Shown here: positions 14,764 to 26,615 of the stretch, one piece after another
How the letters are laid out: every line of letters begins with the position of its first letter
How positions within the stretch are numbered: position 1 is the first letter of the stretch
Assembly: GCF_029168945.1 (NCBI RefSeq)
Contig: NC_083610.1
Span: forward strand, 69,059,580 to 69,123,579
DNA: 64,000 nucleotides
Direction of reading: 5' to 3'
DNA from: Cannabis sativa
Taxonomy: Eukaryota; Streptophyta; Magnoliopsida; Rosales; Cannabaceae
The notes under the pieces: model-generated
Database searches by the model: none
The model's input: the letters and a program-made list of their open reading frames with translations, nothing else
What the model was told of the DNA's origin: nothing
Made by a program: the position numbers and the translations under genes

Positions 14764-15760
14764 GTGATGGAACAAGATGAGTTGGATCCCCACGTGGGAT
14801 CCGAAACAGCTGTAGAACCTATGGAGGACACCAAGGAAGTAAGTGTGTGCGACCTTGACTCCACTAAGTTTATCCGTCTAGGAAAGAACCTAGAGCCGGA
14901 GGAAAGAAGCAAGATCATTGAAACATTAAAGGCAGCCACAGATGTTTTCACGTGGTGCCAAGAGGATATGACCGGCATAAGCCCCCATGTGATCACCCAT
15001 GTCTTAAATGTTAACCCAGACATGCCTCCGGTGCAGCAAAAGCGACGTCCTCTTGATCCAGTAAAAGCAGACGCCTTAGAGAATGAGGTGGATAAGCTGT
15101 TAACCAATGGCCTAATCCGGGATGTGTACAACCTGGAATGGCTGGCTAATCCGGTGTTGGTACCCAAACTGAATGGGACGTGGCGTGTTTGTATAGATTT
15201 CACTGATCTCAACAAGGCTTGCCCAAAAGATTGCTTCCCTTTGCCTCAAATTGATCAAATGGTGGATGCCACCTCAGGATTCAAGCTGCTGTCCTTCATG
15301 GACGCGTACTCCGGATACAACCAGATGAAGATGAATGTCGCAGATCAATATTGTACTAGCTTCAGGACTGACAAAGGGGTATACTGTTACCTGGTCATGC
15401 CCTTCAGATTAAAAAATGTTTGTGCCACTTATCAAAGAATGGTTAACCGAATGTTTAAAGGCCTCTTGGGAAGAAATATGGAGGTATACGTAGATGACAT
15501 GCTAGTTAAATCTAAGACATGCATGGGCCATGCAGATGACCTCATGGAGTGCTTTGAAGTGGTTTGAAGGTATGTGATGAAGCTTAATCCTAAGAAGTGT
15601 ACATTTGGCGTCAAATCGGGAAAGTTTTTGGGATTTATCGTCAGCCAATGAGGAATAGAGGCAAACCCCAAAAAAATCCAGGCCTTACTGAGCATGCCTT
15701 CCCCCAAGAAATACAAAGATGTGCAAAGCTTGACTGGGAAGGTTGCCGCCTAAGCCGATT
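14764..15760 (+). pseudogene. Reverse transcriptase of gypsy element B
   Basis: Nearly the whole RT domain reads in one frame to 15567. It includes GTWRVCIDFTDLNKACPKD, FPLPQIDQMVDATSG and FMDAYSGYNQM (first catalytic Asp). YVDDMLVKS at about 15487-15513 holds the catalytic Asp pair. The reading then meets a stop (15565) and resumes as RYVMKLNPKKCTFGVKSGKFLGF, with another stop near 15650. The enzyme copies element RNA into DNA. The catalytic residues remain, but the polyprotein is broken. Confidence 0.88.
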
Positions 15761-16850
15761 CATTTCCCGGCCAACTGACAAGTGCATCCAGTTCTTCAAT
15801 ATTTTGAAGAAATGTCGAAAATTCGAGTGGATTGAAGAGGGCGAGAAGGCATTCAAAAAACTAAAAGAGCACATGGCCAAACCCCTGGTACTGTCAAAAC
15901 TGGTTCACGGAGAAGACTTGTTATTATACTTGGCCGTCTCTGAGAACGTTGTCAGTGCGACCTTGGTCCGGGAAGATGATAAGGTCCAGCATCCGGTGTA
16001 CTATGTCAGTAAGCGCATGATAGGAGCCGAGACGCGGTATCCCTTAATCGAGAAATTAGTTTGTTGCCTCCTGATGGCTTTAAGGAAATTAAGACCCTAC
16101 TTCCAAGCCCATCCCATTAAGGTACTTACAAATCATCCGCTTCCGCAAGTCTTGCAGAAACCTGAAGCCTCGGGAAGACTCCTTAAATGGGCCATGGAAC
16201 TGAGTCAGTTCGATATACACTATGTCCCACGCATTTTCATAAAAGGACAAGCCCTGGCAGACCTCATAACGGAATGTAATGAAGCAGAGGCCAGCTCAAA
16301 TATGTCAACCCCACGAATGCCGGCATGGAAAGTGTTCGTTGATGGGACGTCAAATGAAAATGGATCTAGTGTCGAGATAGCAATGATATTGCTAGACGGA
16401 CTCCGGCTCCAGGCTGCCCTGCGCTTTGCATTTCCAGCTTCCAACAACGAAGTTGAATACGAAGCACTAATTGCGAGACTAAGATTGGCCAAAGTTGTGG
16501 GGGCTACAAGGGTAGAAGTCTTCAGTTATTCACAATTAGTGGTCAACCAAATATCAGGGGAATACCGAACACGTGGAGAAAAAATGGCTGCTTATGTAGC
16601 GATTGTCAGAGAATTGCTCCAGAAGTTCACAAAATAGAAAGTGGAAAGGATCTCACGAGAAAAGAATGCTCATGTAGACTGTTTGGCTAAGCTAGCCTCG
16701 GACAGTAAAGTAGAAAAACTGGGGGTGGTACCCGTTGAACACCTCACGGAGCCAAGCATCAAAGCCAAAGAAACGGTAGCTACTAATGAGCAAGGATCGA
16801 GTTGGATGGACTCCATCATCAAATACGTAATGAAAGGAGAATTGCCTTAG
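15760..16850 (+). pseudogene. RNase H plus second (archaeal-type) RNase H of element B
   Basis: Frame to 16637. First comes the connection and the usual gypsy RNase H (LLLYLAVSENVVSATLVRED, HPVYYVSKRMIGAETRYPLIEKL). Then a second RNase H follows from about 16322 (KVFVDGTSNENGSS, NNEVEYEALIARL, SYSQLVVNQISGEY), ending after a stop with SREKNAHVDCLAKLAS. Dual RNase H is an established trait of the Tat lineage, where the extra archaeal-like domain was acquired. In the second domain the usual Asp before SQLVV is Tyr here (SYSQ), so a catalytic residue is lost. Confidence 0.82.
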
Positions 16851-18033
16851 GAAATGGCTTTATCCAGGAGGTTACACTATCAGGCACATTGATACGTAAT
16901 GATGGATAATATTTTTTACCGGAGAGGGCTCAGCATACCATACTTAAGGTGTATGTCGGACCCTGAAGCTAGACGGATCATGCAGGAAGTCCATGAAGGG
17001 TTTTGTGGAGATCACACCGGAGGTTCGAGTCTCTCAAAGAAAATATTGAGACAAGGATACTTTTGGCCAACAATGAAGAAAGATTGTATAGACTTTGTCC
17101 TAAAATGTGATTCGTGCCATTGTGAACATACCAAGAGCCCCGCCCAACGAAATTACTCTAATGACTAGCCCCTGGCCCTTCGCGGTGTGGGGGATAAACC
17201 TCATTGGGTCCTTACCAACGGGAAAGGGAGGGGTAAAGTATGCCATAGTGGCCGTAGACTACTTCACAAAATGGACGGAGGCTGAGTCTATGAAGACCAT
17301 AACTGCTAAGAAAGAATTAGACTTTGTTATCAAAAACATCGTGTGTCGATACGACTTGCCTCATAAAATAGTCTCAGACAATGGAAAGCAGTTTGACTGC
17401 AAAGAATTAACAAACTTCTGCAATCAACATAGAGTCGTTAAAAGCTTCTCCGCGGTTGCAAGGCCGCAAACAAATAGACAGGCAGAAGCCGTCAACAAAA
17501 TACTAAAAGTCACCCTAAAGAAAAAGTTGTTGGCCTACAAGAACAACTGGCCTAAAGAACTGCCATGAGTATTATGGGCCTACCGGACCACCCTAAGAAC
17601 TACAACCGGACACTCCCCATTCTCAATGGTGTACAGGTGTGAAGCTATGGTCTCGGTAGAAACCTTGTTCCCATCCCACAGAAAGGCGACATATGATCCG
17701 GCAACGAACAAAGCCTTATTACAAGAAGCGTTGGATCAAATAGACAAGCTTCGGGATGAGTCTTAGGTGCGAATGGCAGCTTACCAAAGAAAGGTGGCTA
17801 AATACTTCAACGCCAAGGTCAAAGATAGAAAATTAACCATTGGTGAACTAGTCCTAAGACGGGTCTTTCCAACCACTCAAGAACCTGGAGTGGGGGTACT
17901 TGGGCCAAATTTGTAAGGACCATATGAAATTGAGAATGAAATTGGCTCTGGTACCTATAAGCTAAAAAGAATGGACGGAACCACAGTGCCTAGGGCCTAG
18001 AATGCTGACCAACTCCGCAAATACTATCAATAG
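16850..18033 (+). pseudogene. Integrase of gypsy element B
   Basis: The HHCC zinc-binding module is at 16960-17125 (EVHEGFCGDH ... CDSCHCE). A frame change follows, then the catalytic core at 17165-17568. The first acidic site reads WGINLIGSLP, where Asp is normal and Asn is found. The second is intact (KIVSDNGKQF) and the Glu is present (NRQAEAVNK). The C-terminal part (WAYRTTLRTTTGHSPF, then GPYEIENEIGSGTYKL and LRKYYQ) continues through three more stops to the end near 18033. It would integrate the cDNA; it is inactive here. Confidence 0.87.
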
Positions 18034-18477
18034 TTAAAAACGAATTTTATATTCTGTAAAAGAGCTTGTGCCGGACAAATGTATGCAACCTCTTATGTAA
18101 TTTTTAAAGACAAAGTGAACTAAAAATTTCTTTTCACGTCACTTAGGGGGGTATTAAGGCATATCATACAAGCAAAAAATAGGATTAATATAAACAGGAT
18201 AAATATAGACAGAATGAACATAAGAAAAGTAAGATGCTAAATAAATCCAAAGACGCACAAATTGTTCAGAAGACAAGAATATCCAAAAAAAAAAATGAAA
18301 AGGGCCTAGGGCTGGGCCATAAAATGTCTCCCCTTAAAAAGAATATAGAATTGTTTTATAAGAAAGGGGAAGGGTAAAATAAAGAAACAAAAACAAGCAA
18401 ATCATTTAGTTAACCCGAGGAGGAAGACGGGGACCCCTGTGTTCCTCCAGAATGGCCTAAAGTTTCTTATTCTTCTC
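18034..18477. other. Non-coding spacer of element B between integrase and antisense ORF
   Basis: A-rich DNA, GGGGGGTATTAAGGCAT-type purine stretches, no reading frame. Its position suits the 3' untranslated part of the sense transcript. No terminator could be identified. Confidence 0.45.
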
Positions 18478-19582
18478 CTAGAAATGGGCCAATACTTCCT
18501 CAGGATTAGGGTAGAAAGGGAGACGAGGTTCGAAGTTGTTAGCTTTCCAGCACATGAACACATCGTCATCAGAGCGCTTCAGACAGTGTTGACAAGTGAC
18601 TGGGGCCAGCATGGCATCCCTCTTTGCTTTAGCTGCTTCTTTGCGATCCTGCTCCTTAAACTTACGGAGCTCCTTTACTTCAATAATCAGGCTAGTTGTT
18701 GTTTCCAAATCAGTCCGGTGCAGCTCCTCCAAAGATTTTAGCTTGGCAGCTAGTTCTTGAACTTCTTCCCTGAAATCTCAAAGATCCCTCCTCGCTGCAA
18801 CAAAAACCTCATCCCTGGTCTTCGATGCCTCCCGGTGGTTCTGCTCCATAAGAGACTCCTTTTTTGGGCTTCATCATGGATTACCTTCTTCTGCTCCTCT
18901 AACTCCCGGAGACTCTTCATCGCCTCCTCCATACCACCAAACTCAGACATAGTGTATCCGTGATCAATTAACATCTTTGAGAGACGACCGACCTCTACTA
19001 CAATCTAGCAGTCAACAAATATATATATATATGTTATTAGAACCTTCACTACTACAAAATGTGTAATTTGCGTCGGTCAACGCGTCTCCCTAAAATGGTT
19101 GACCGAAGTAAAAAATAGGCAGATATTTTATGCTTTTGTAGATAATCGAAGCAAAAAAAAAAATAATTAGTGTCAGCTACTACACTAACGCGAAAAGACG
19201 AACCGAGGCAAAAAGTAAAAAATTTGAAAATTATCTTTTACATTTTGCTTCGGTGGAAAAGAGACGCAAATTTCTTTGGCTTCAGTTGTAAACAGAAGTT
19301 AAAAAGTTTGCGATTGTTATCCACTGAAGCAAAATAATTTAAATTTTATAATGGGCTTCGGGCCCAATTAAAAAACCCTAACTTAAAATATAAGCTTAAC
19401 CTAAATATCACATTCACACACAGCAGCACTTGTCTCTCTCTTTCTCGCTCGCTTTCTCTCTCTACACAGTCGCACAGTCGCACCATGGCATCTCTTTCTC
19501 TACTCTCTAATCTGTCGCCATTCCTTCTTCACCAATGATGATGTAGTGCATTATGTAGTGTTTAAATTAAGCTCCAGCTCAA

Positions 19583-19905
19583 ATGGCAGAAAACATTTCA
19601 CCAGTGGGGACCAACCTATTTTCCCCTTTCAAGATGGCCAACTTCAACCTATCTCACAGGTTAGTCACCCAAATCTACTTCGATAGATTTTTGTTAGTTT
19701 GAAAAACTCAGAGGACTTAGATATGGGTTTGAACTGATTTTGCTTTTGCTTTTATTTTTGGTGTGGTTGGCACTTGGGCAGGGTGGTGCTTGCGCCCATG
19801 ACAAGGTGCAGAGCTATAGATGAAATCCCTGGACCGACCCTGGCTGAGTACCCATGGCAGATTTCTCATCACTAAAGGGACTTCCATCTCCAACACCTCA
19901 GTTGG
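19583..19905 (+). pseudogene. Captured 5' fragment of a 12-oxophytodienoate reductase (OPR) gene
   Basis: Exon 1 (19583-19659) starts at an ATG and reads MAENISPVGTNLFSPFKM, then NFNLSHR. A GTTAGT..GGGCAG intron (19660-19781) follows. Exon 2 (19782-19905) reads VVLAPMTRCRAIDEIPG, then LAEY. This is the N-terminal FMN-barrel start of Old Yellow Enzyme-type OPRs (family form LSHRVVLAPMTRCRA). After AEY a deletion or frameshift removes about 8-10 residues; the copy continues in another frame as FLITKGTSISNTSVG and ends at a GTACG donor. Full OPRs are about 370-400 residues and reduce cyclopentenones such as jasmonate precursors. Only about 65 residues are present, so no enzyme can be made. The intron shows capture from DNA, not from mRNA. 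Upstream, 19380-19560 looks like a gene leader (CT-rich, then ATG at 19485 opening a 17-codon frame). Confidence 0.85.
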
Positions 19906-20233
19906 GTACGTTTTACTATTATTGCTATTTGGTATCTTAAGGTGACCAAGAGATCATGAAGTTACACTTTATGAGTATAGTAGAGTATTGAATGGTGCTT
20001 CTAACAATTATATTTTCATTGTTCTTCATTACAGATAAGACATGGTAAATATAGTTTAGTTGGCCTTTATCAAGATAGATAGTTTAGTTGCCAATAATTC
20101 GAGGAAGGACCGTATTATTTTTGTTTTTCGTTGATAACATTTTTTTAATTTCTACCAAACATTTGAAGTCAATATAAAATTTAATCCAATTGATACGAAT
20201 ATTACACTGAAACACAAATACACTACACAGTTA

Positions 20234-20235
<2 letters not shown>

Positions 20236-20270
<35 letters not shown>
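20236..20270 (+). repeat. (TA)n microsatellite
   Basis: About 35 bp of TA repeats inside the CACTA element. A second run is at 20354-20381. Confidence 0.9.
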
Positions 20271-20273
<3 letters not shown>

Positions 20274-20350
20274 CTATTTTCAAAGTGTTAAGAGTGATTT
20301 TGTGGAATTATTCTATTTCCTAAAGAATGGATATCATGCTCAATTGTTCA

Positions 20351-20390
<40 letters not shown>

Positions 20391-21086
20391 ATTGTGTATA
20401 AATTTAGTTCTTTTTTATGAGATTTTCGCATTATATGTATTAATATATATGCATCTCTGTGTGTTTTTGGCTATGGGTATAGAAGAATGTTTACTTGGCT
20501 AGTGTGTTGATTGTGCTGTAAGAAGTTGAGTGAATTCATTTTATAAGAAACAAACTTTTCATTTAATTTTTCTTTTCATATTTCTTTTTGGGCTAATGAT
20601 CTTGTTTTGAAAGGGTTTAATTGTAAGTGAAGATAGCCATGCATGTAGAATTAAGTGATTGGCATAACGCAAATTTGAATGAGAGGATTAGTTTAAGTTA
20701 TTGGAATGAAATCCATGTTTAGTTTATAGTGATTATATATGTACATGTGACCAAATTAAAATGAAAAATTTGTGATCTTGATAGTGTAGAGTAGGTGGAA
20801 TGTTTGACACTAGCATATTGTTCACAGTTTAGTGATTAAACTTTTAATTATAGTTAACTAGTTCTTAGTCAAATAATGTGATTAGTTTATTCAAACAACT
20901 TGAAAGGTTGTGGGCTATGGAGTTGACACTGGAATAAATATGGTACAAGTGAGTTTTTTTTTTAAAAAAAAAACTTTATTTTAAATTTGTGTGGCTCTAA
21001 TCAAACTTGCTTCTCTTATCTCACTTGCAGTACAAAAGTGTGATAACATTTTCAAGTTATGTTTATTTCATTTGGTTTTGGTTCCT

Positions 21087-21088
<2 letters not shown>

Positions 21089-21141
<53 letters not shown>
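21089..21141 (+). repeat. (TA)n microsatellite
   Basis: About 50 bp of pure TA inside the CACTA element. The Tyr-Ile frames it generates are artefacts. Confidence 0.95.
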
Positions 21142-21148
<7 letters not shown>

Positions 21149-24100
21149 GGGTATTTATTCAATTAGTTACATTTTTATTGTCTTTTATATGGTTACATTT
21201 TTCTTTAACTCCGTAATAGCAGTTCTTAATAGGTAGACTTTCCTTTTTTAAATTTAATTAATTATAATTAACTATCTTAAAATAATTAATTAAATAAACA
21301 TTCCTTTTTTAGAATTATTTGATTATAATTAATTATTTTCTTAAAATAATTAATTAAATATTTAACAAGACCTCTTTTAGCAATTAATATTTATATTTAA
21401 ATCCTTACTTGAATTATTTTAATAATTAAGCCATTTAATTATAATATTTACAATAAAATTTATTTTTTACAAAAATTAAACTTCTTTTGACACAAATTAA
21501 AATTCTCTTCTTATAATAAATTTTCAAATAATTAATTATTTTTAAATGATATTTAATTATTTTGTTACAATTATATGAACTAAGTATGAGACCTCAAGCT
21601 AATCAATTGATAACAAGTGCAGCCATTTTTTCTCTAAAATATCCTTTAACTTATATCATTTTGTACTTTTTTAAATATTTAAATAAAAAAATTAAATAAT
21701 TAAGTGTAATAATTTAAAATTAAGATTACAAGTATAATAAAATTTAAATTATGAAATTACATTTGTATAATTTTAAATTATAAAAAGTTTTGCTATAAAA
21801 TTTTAAATAATTTAAGTATAAAAAAATAAATTGCTAAAAGATCCTTATATAGTAATAAATTGCAAAAAATTAATTAATAATTATAATTAATTTAATTTTA
21901 AAATATAATTAATCTTAATTAAAGTTTTATAAGGAAATAAATGATTAGGTTACTTTCAGGTTACAAGTTATTTATTATTTATTTTTATTTAATTTCCAAA
22001 TTAATCACAACCATTTAATAGTAATCCAATGGCTTAAAAAAATGTAACCATGATGGTTACAATAAAAATGTAACCATTGAAACCTCTTCCATTTATATAT
22101 ATATCTATATATCTATATATATTTATCTTATTCCCTTTTTTAATCTCTCTATTTTTAATCTGATATGCCTATTTTTAGGTTTGCAGTGGTAAGGTGGTGG
22201 TGCTGTCATTGCGCGCGGTGGTGCTATCCCATCATTGAAAAAATTTGAGATTGCTGTAAATTTGAGATATGAGATTTGTTTATGTGAAACTAAAAATATT
22301 GTGTGAAATTAAAAGAATTCATGTGGCATCGATCTGGTTATAATTACTAATTTTTTTTTTTTTTTGCTTCAGTTTATAACTTAAGCAAAAAACAATTAGC
22401 GTTGGCGCACTAGTTTTTTGCTTCGGTTATGAACTGCAGCAAAAATGTTTTTTTTTTTTTTGCTTCAGTTTATAACCGAAGCAAATAATCAATTAGCGTT
22501 TGTTCATAACTGAAGTAAAAAAATATCATTATTTGCGTCTACGCGTCGGTTACACCAATTGAAGCAAAATCTTTATATGTCACTTAAAATCTGAAGTAAA
22601 AAGCTCTTTTTGTAGTATTGCTTGTACAAAAAATAAAAGAGACTTAAGAAATCTAAAAGATAAGAACTCACTGTAGTGAGGGCCACGCTCATGTCCTGGA
22701 TTTGGTACACGGGGTTAGTAGAAGCGCATGCCGCATATCTCTTCATGGGGAGTTGGGTCAGGCCGACAGCAAAGTGGCTCATCATCTCCAAGGCAAAAGG
22801 AGCCAGGCTAGGTCCCACGAAGCATGAAGCCAGTTGGTTAAGGGATCCAAATTCAAATCCCTGACGCTTCTGGCGTATTCACTTTGGATAGATCCATCCT
22901 GGGCGTCCCTTAGTATTTTCTTTAGAGCCTCCACCTCTGCGTTCCCCTTGGTGTACTCTCGCAAGGCATAGTTGTACTTAGCAATCCGAAGCCGAGCCCT
23001 TTCCTCATGTAGATGAACAGGAGTCAAGATAATGCCTGGGGGCATAGGATACTCATCCACTTCGGAAGGAATCCCTGAGTCAGCACTGGGAGCAGGAGTA
23101 TCCACTTGCCTCGGTTTCTTAACAGCCTCCGTCTCCACCATTTTGCCTTTACATTTGCGGTCCATGGGAGGAATCATCTCACCTTCTTCCTCTTCCTCGT
23201 CAATCAGGACGACCTGGTCCTCAGGAACGTCAGCAAAAGATCTCTTGGGGGTCACCACTATGTCGCGTGACTCGGGTAGGCCAGACTCAGGATTGTAAGT
23301 ACAGGCAAGGGCATCTAGGAGGTCTTCCATTGGCTTCGCTGCTTAAGGAATAAACATAGGAGTCAGAACATTGCCAAAAAACCATGCATGCAAGAATGAC
23401 ATAATAAAACTAATCCTACCTTGGCGATTTAATTCTGCCCTAACAAAGGTATATATTAAAAGGCTGGTGTCGTCGTCCCCTAGAAAGTTATCCGATGGGA
23501 GGAACCAACTGGAGGACAGATAAGCGGAGTGATCTAAGAGGATGGGTACGGGAGGACTAAAACCCACCCGAGACTGGCCCAAAAAATGACTAAGGTTGGA
23601 AAAATAAAAACTTTTGGCGTTATAACCCCATCGTGAATGGGACATTCGAAATTTATGCAACCGATCATCAAATTCTACTGGCCTACAACTAGAGTAATCT
23701 TGAGCAGAAGGAACGTTATGAATAGTCAATGGAGACTTACAAGTTCTGGAAGTGCTGGCATCAAGAGCCTCAGCATTAGGAACCAGGAAAAGGAATTTAG
23801 GCCAGGAGGGCGCCTGCACTTTCCCCGCTTCCACTCGGAGGATCCTCCCTGAAGCAGCTTGGGCATTGATGTAGGCCAACTCTTGTTCCTTCCTGAATAG
23901 ATATTTCTTGTATTTGTCTTCCCTGGAGGTGATGATGTCCTCTTGAAGCGCCTTCTCGGTCTCGGGGTTGCGGACATTAGGGCAAAGAACTTTGGATAAG
24001 TTGAAATCTTCTTCTGTCTGGCCTTTAGAAATCAACTTATTAGCCCTCCTGCAGTTAGCAGTCGTGACCAAGTCCCCTACATTCAACCCATCCTTATCAT

Positions 24101-24919
24101 AATTGGCGAAAAACTTTCGCATGTTGAAGGAAGAGTTGGGTAGGGGCGGTACGGTACGGTGCATAGAAGGGGCCCTAACCCACTCAGTGAACAACTGCAG
24201 ACACTCCACGACTTTGAAGCCGGAGGAGAAGAAGAATCGGTGATGGTACTCCTTCACGTTCTTCTAGAAGTTGTAAGGCACCGAACCCTCATTAGCAGAA
24301 TGGGCTTGGAGCTTGAAAAATCCATTTTTAAGTTTGTCCCCCTTTATGGGGACAGATAGAAGTTCGTAAAAATAAAAAATTTCGGCCAGACTATGCAGGG
24401 CCCAGTTCCTAGAAAAGTAAAAAATATACAGGCCTAAAAGTAGGCGGTAAGCTCTAGGAATAAGTTGGTACAGCGCAAGGCCAACAAAAACTAAAAAATT
24501 TATGAAGTAGTCTTGAAGCGGTAGAATGGCTCCAGACATCAAATGGGTTTGACTCCATGCCCCAAAACTGTCGTAGTTGTGGTTGGGCGTTCTTCGTCCC
24601 TCGGGAGGCGATGAAAAATCCCGACCGTGGAAGGCTTGATCCCGACAATAGTAGCTATCTTCTCCAGCTGATGAGTGCTGGTCAAGGTCAAGTGTAACTC
24701 GTCCGCGTCCCAGCCAGTGGACCGGCATGTGTATTTCTCATGGACCACCGGGCTCTTCATCACTTCCTCCAAGGTGGCTAGTTTCTTGGGCACCTTGTCT
24801 GATAATTTTGCTCTAGTTGAAGTAGGGACAGACATGGTCTGGGTTTGATGAAGCTCTAAAATCCCTCGGTCAAAGCCGAAGAAATCGTGATCGTGAAAGT
24901 CGCGGAGAACCTCACTCAT

Positions 24920-25861
24920 CTGAAAAAGAAATCCAACAGTTATCTCTCAAACCAAACCCTAAAACAAAAGAGGGGAATGGGGGTCCCCTAACCGCTGGAA
25001 GGAGGCCCCCTCCGGATGTCTGCCAAAGATAAGAATTCTAGAGATTCTCCTAGGAAAACATCAGGTACAAATATCCAAAAGGCAATAAAAGAAAAAAGAA
25101 AAGGAAAAAAGGAAGAAAAAGGCAAGAGTATGAAAGTCACTTCACACTCTCGACAGTCCCTAAGTAAAGAAATCGTTTTCTAACCCCAAAAGGAAAACGA
25201 CAATAGGCACATAAAAAACTACGGCATACAACGGTCTTCGCCATGACCGTCTTATCGAAGAAATCGATTTCAATTAAAACGAAGACGTTGTTCTAAGTTT
25301 TACCTTAACATGCAGATGAACAATAAAATAAAGTGTACCCAGAAACTTACACAATGGTGATGGGCGAGAAGTTGATGTCGTCTGACGATAAAACTTGGAC
25401 TGGCTACGACAGAGGAATAGCAGTAAGAAGTTGATGATTTCTGAAATTTTTTCAAATGTGTTATCTCGGTCGAAAGGGGAGAGTGGTGAAAGTAACCCAA
25501 CAAAGAGAAAGTGTTGGCTTTTATAGGCCAGAGAGGGTGCAAGGCATCTGTGACCAGGCACCATCATACGGTGGGAATTTGTATCAATTCGCATTCTATG
25601 ATCCAACGGATGGGGTGAATGGGTGAAACGAAGAGAAAGGATGGTTAAAACGTTCAAGCACCTCTCTAACACCAGCATTAAATGCGCAGGCCTATCAATA
25701 GGCGAGAAGCGAATTGTTGCCTACAAAAAGAAATAAATATCAATGATGACGGTCATAAATGCAACCCACGCGCCTGGGGCACGTGCCACTGTATTTATAA
25801 AGAGACCAGAGGCCGCGTACAAGCCTCATTTACCATTTACTAAATGAGACTTGGGGGTAAA
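24920..25861. other. Non-coding 3' region of gypsy element B with polypurine tract
   Basis: No convincing frame in either direction. On the minus strand this would be the upstream region of the antisense ORF. It ends in ACTTGGGGGTAAA directly before the 3' LTR, a likely polypurine primer for plus-strand synthesis. Confidence 0.55.
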
Positions 25862-26615
25862 TGTTGCCTCAATTTTTTTCCAAAATACGTGGCAGCCACT
25901 GTGTGGGACAAGTGGATTTCAAGAACACCTCACCCACAAAAATTGGCTAAGTCACGTATGGGTAGGAAAGTGTATCTCAGGGAGTGAGCCCCCAGAGAGG
26001 AGCATAAAGCATGCCTTGACTCTCTGGGAGCTAGAAATATAACAACGCATCTCTGAGAGAAGAAGGGCCCATTCGAACAGTCATTTCACATTTAATGGGG
26101 CATGGGGGAAACGTATCAGAATCCCCATAAAAGGATTTGACAGATGGCGCAAGCCTCTTTTACGGCGATTACACGATAATCAACAAGTCTAGTGACAGCT
26201 CCATTATGAAGAATCACATCAATCAAGGAAGGATAAAGATTACTTTCACCTAATCCCTAAGATACCTACAGCATGGTGATGTATGTCCTATTTTATATCT
26301 GCTAGGAATTTGTGCCCCTAAGGGGTTGACACTTAAAGACAAGTGATCCCTTTCTAGTGATTCTCCCAAAAACTCTATAAATACCCCAAAAAACAGAATG
26401 GAAAGGGATCGCTGGAGGGATTATTGAATCAAAGAGAGTAAAAAAGAGAGAGAGACTCACCTAGAACATTCTTTGTATAAGAACTCTCATAAATAACAAA
26501 GACTCGTGTACTACGACTCATTAATGCCTGAACCACGTAAAAACCACCTGCATTAATGCTTTCATAGCTCTCCTTATTATATCATTTGATTGGTTGCCAA
26601 AAATCCCGGTCAACA
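25862..26615 (+). mobile_element. 3' LTR of gypsy element B, 754 bp
   Basis: Starts TGTTGCC, ends CCCGGTCAACA, with a TATA box at about 26376-26383. It lacks the hAT MITE and the GA expansion seen in the 5' LTR, and keeps the U5 end that the 5' LTR has lost. The target duplication ATCAT follows. Confidence 0.88.

Larger units (their letters stand above)
19047..22620. mobile_element. Non-autonomous CACTA (En/Spm) element, 3574 bp
   Basis: The left end is CACTACTACAAAATG. The right end is CTTTTTGTAGTATTG, the inverted repeat with one change in the CACTA core. A 3-bp duplication, CTT, flanks it (19044-19046 and 22621-22623), the expected CACTA target size. Subterminal repeats of the AACCGAAGCAAA / TTTGCTTCGGTT type occur many times in both orientations in the first 300 and last 300 bp, the usual transposase-binding region. 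There is no transposase. The interior carries a captured host gene fragment (19583-19905), three TA microsatellites and AT-rich filler. Confidence 0.9.
18478..24919 (-). pseudogene. Antisense ORF of the Tat element (Transposase_28 / gypsy-type family), split by CACTA
   Basis: Read on the minus strand from 24919. The N-terminal part is about 126 residues. A frame change near 24560-24600 leads into the conserved core (LPLQDYFINFLVFVGLA, YRLLLGLYIFYFSRNWAL, LAEIFYFYELL, then FFFSSGF and FTEWVRAP). This resembles the Pfam 'putative gypsy type transposon' family (PF04195). A TAG at about 24260 replaces a likely Trp codon. The frame then runs to 23343 and, after what looks like an 81-nt GT..AG intron (23339-23419), to 22782. 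An acidic stretch (DEEEEEGE) and a coiled-coil region (AEVEALKKILRDAQD; after the CACTA insertion, EEAMKSLRELEEQ and IEVKELRKFKEQDRKEAAKAK) complete it. Its function is unknown; extra antisense ORFs in this position are known for Tat-lineage elements. Confidence 0.72.

Noticed and set aside
18439..18963. Plus-strand frames in the C-terminal part of the antisense ORF
   Set aside because: The minus strand codes for a coherent coiled-coil segment that continues the antisense ORF; the plus-strand frames are shadows.
20991..21236. Open frames rich in Tyr-Ile
   Set aside because: Produced by the TA microsatellite inside the CACTA element.
22825..22870. tRNA-like string GGTTAAGGGATCCAAATTC with AATCCCTGACGC
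   Set aside because: It lies within the antisense reading frame, has no acceptor stem or anticodon arm, and reads as ordinary coding sequence there.
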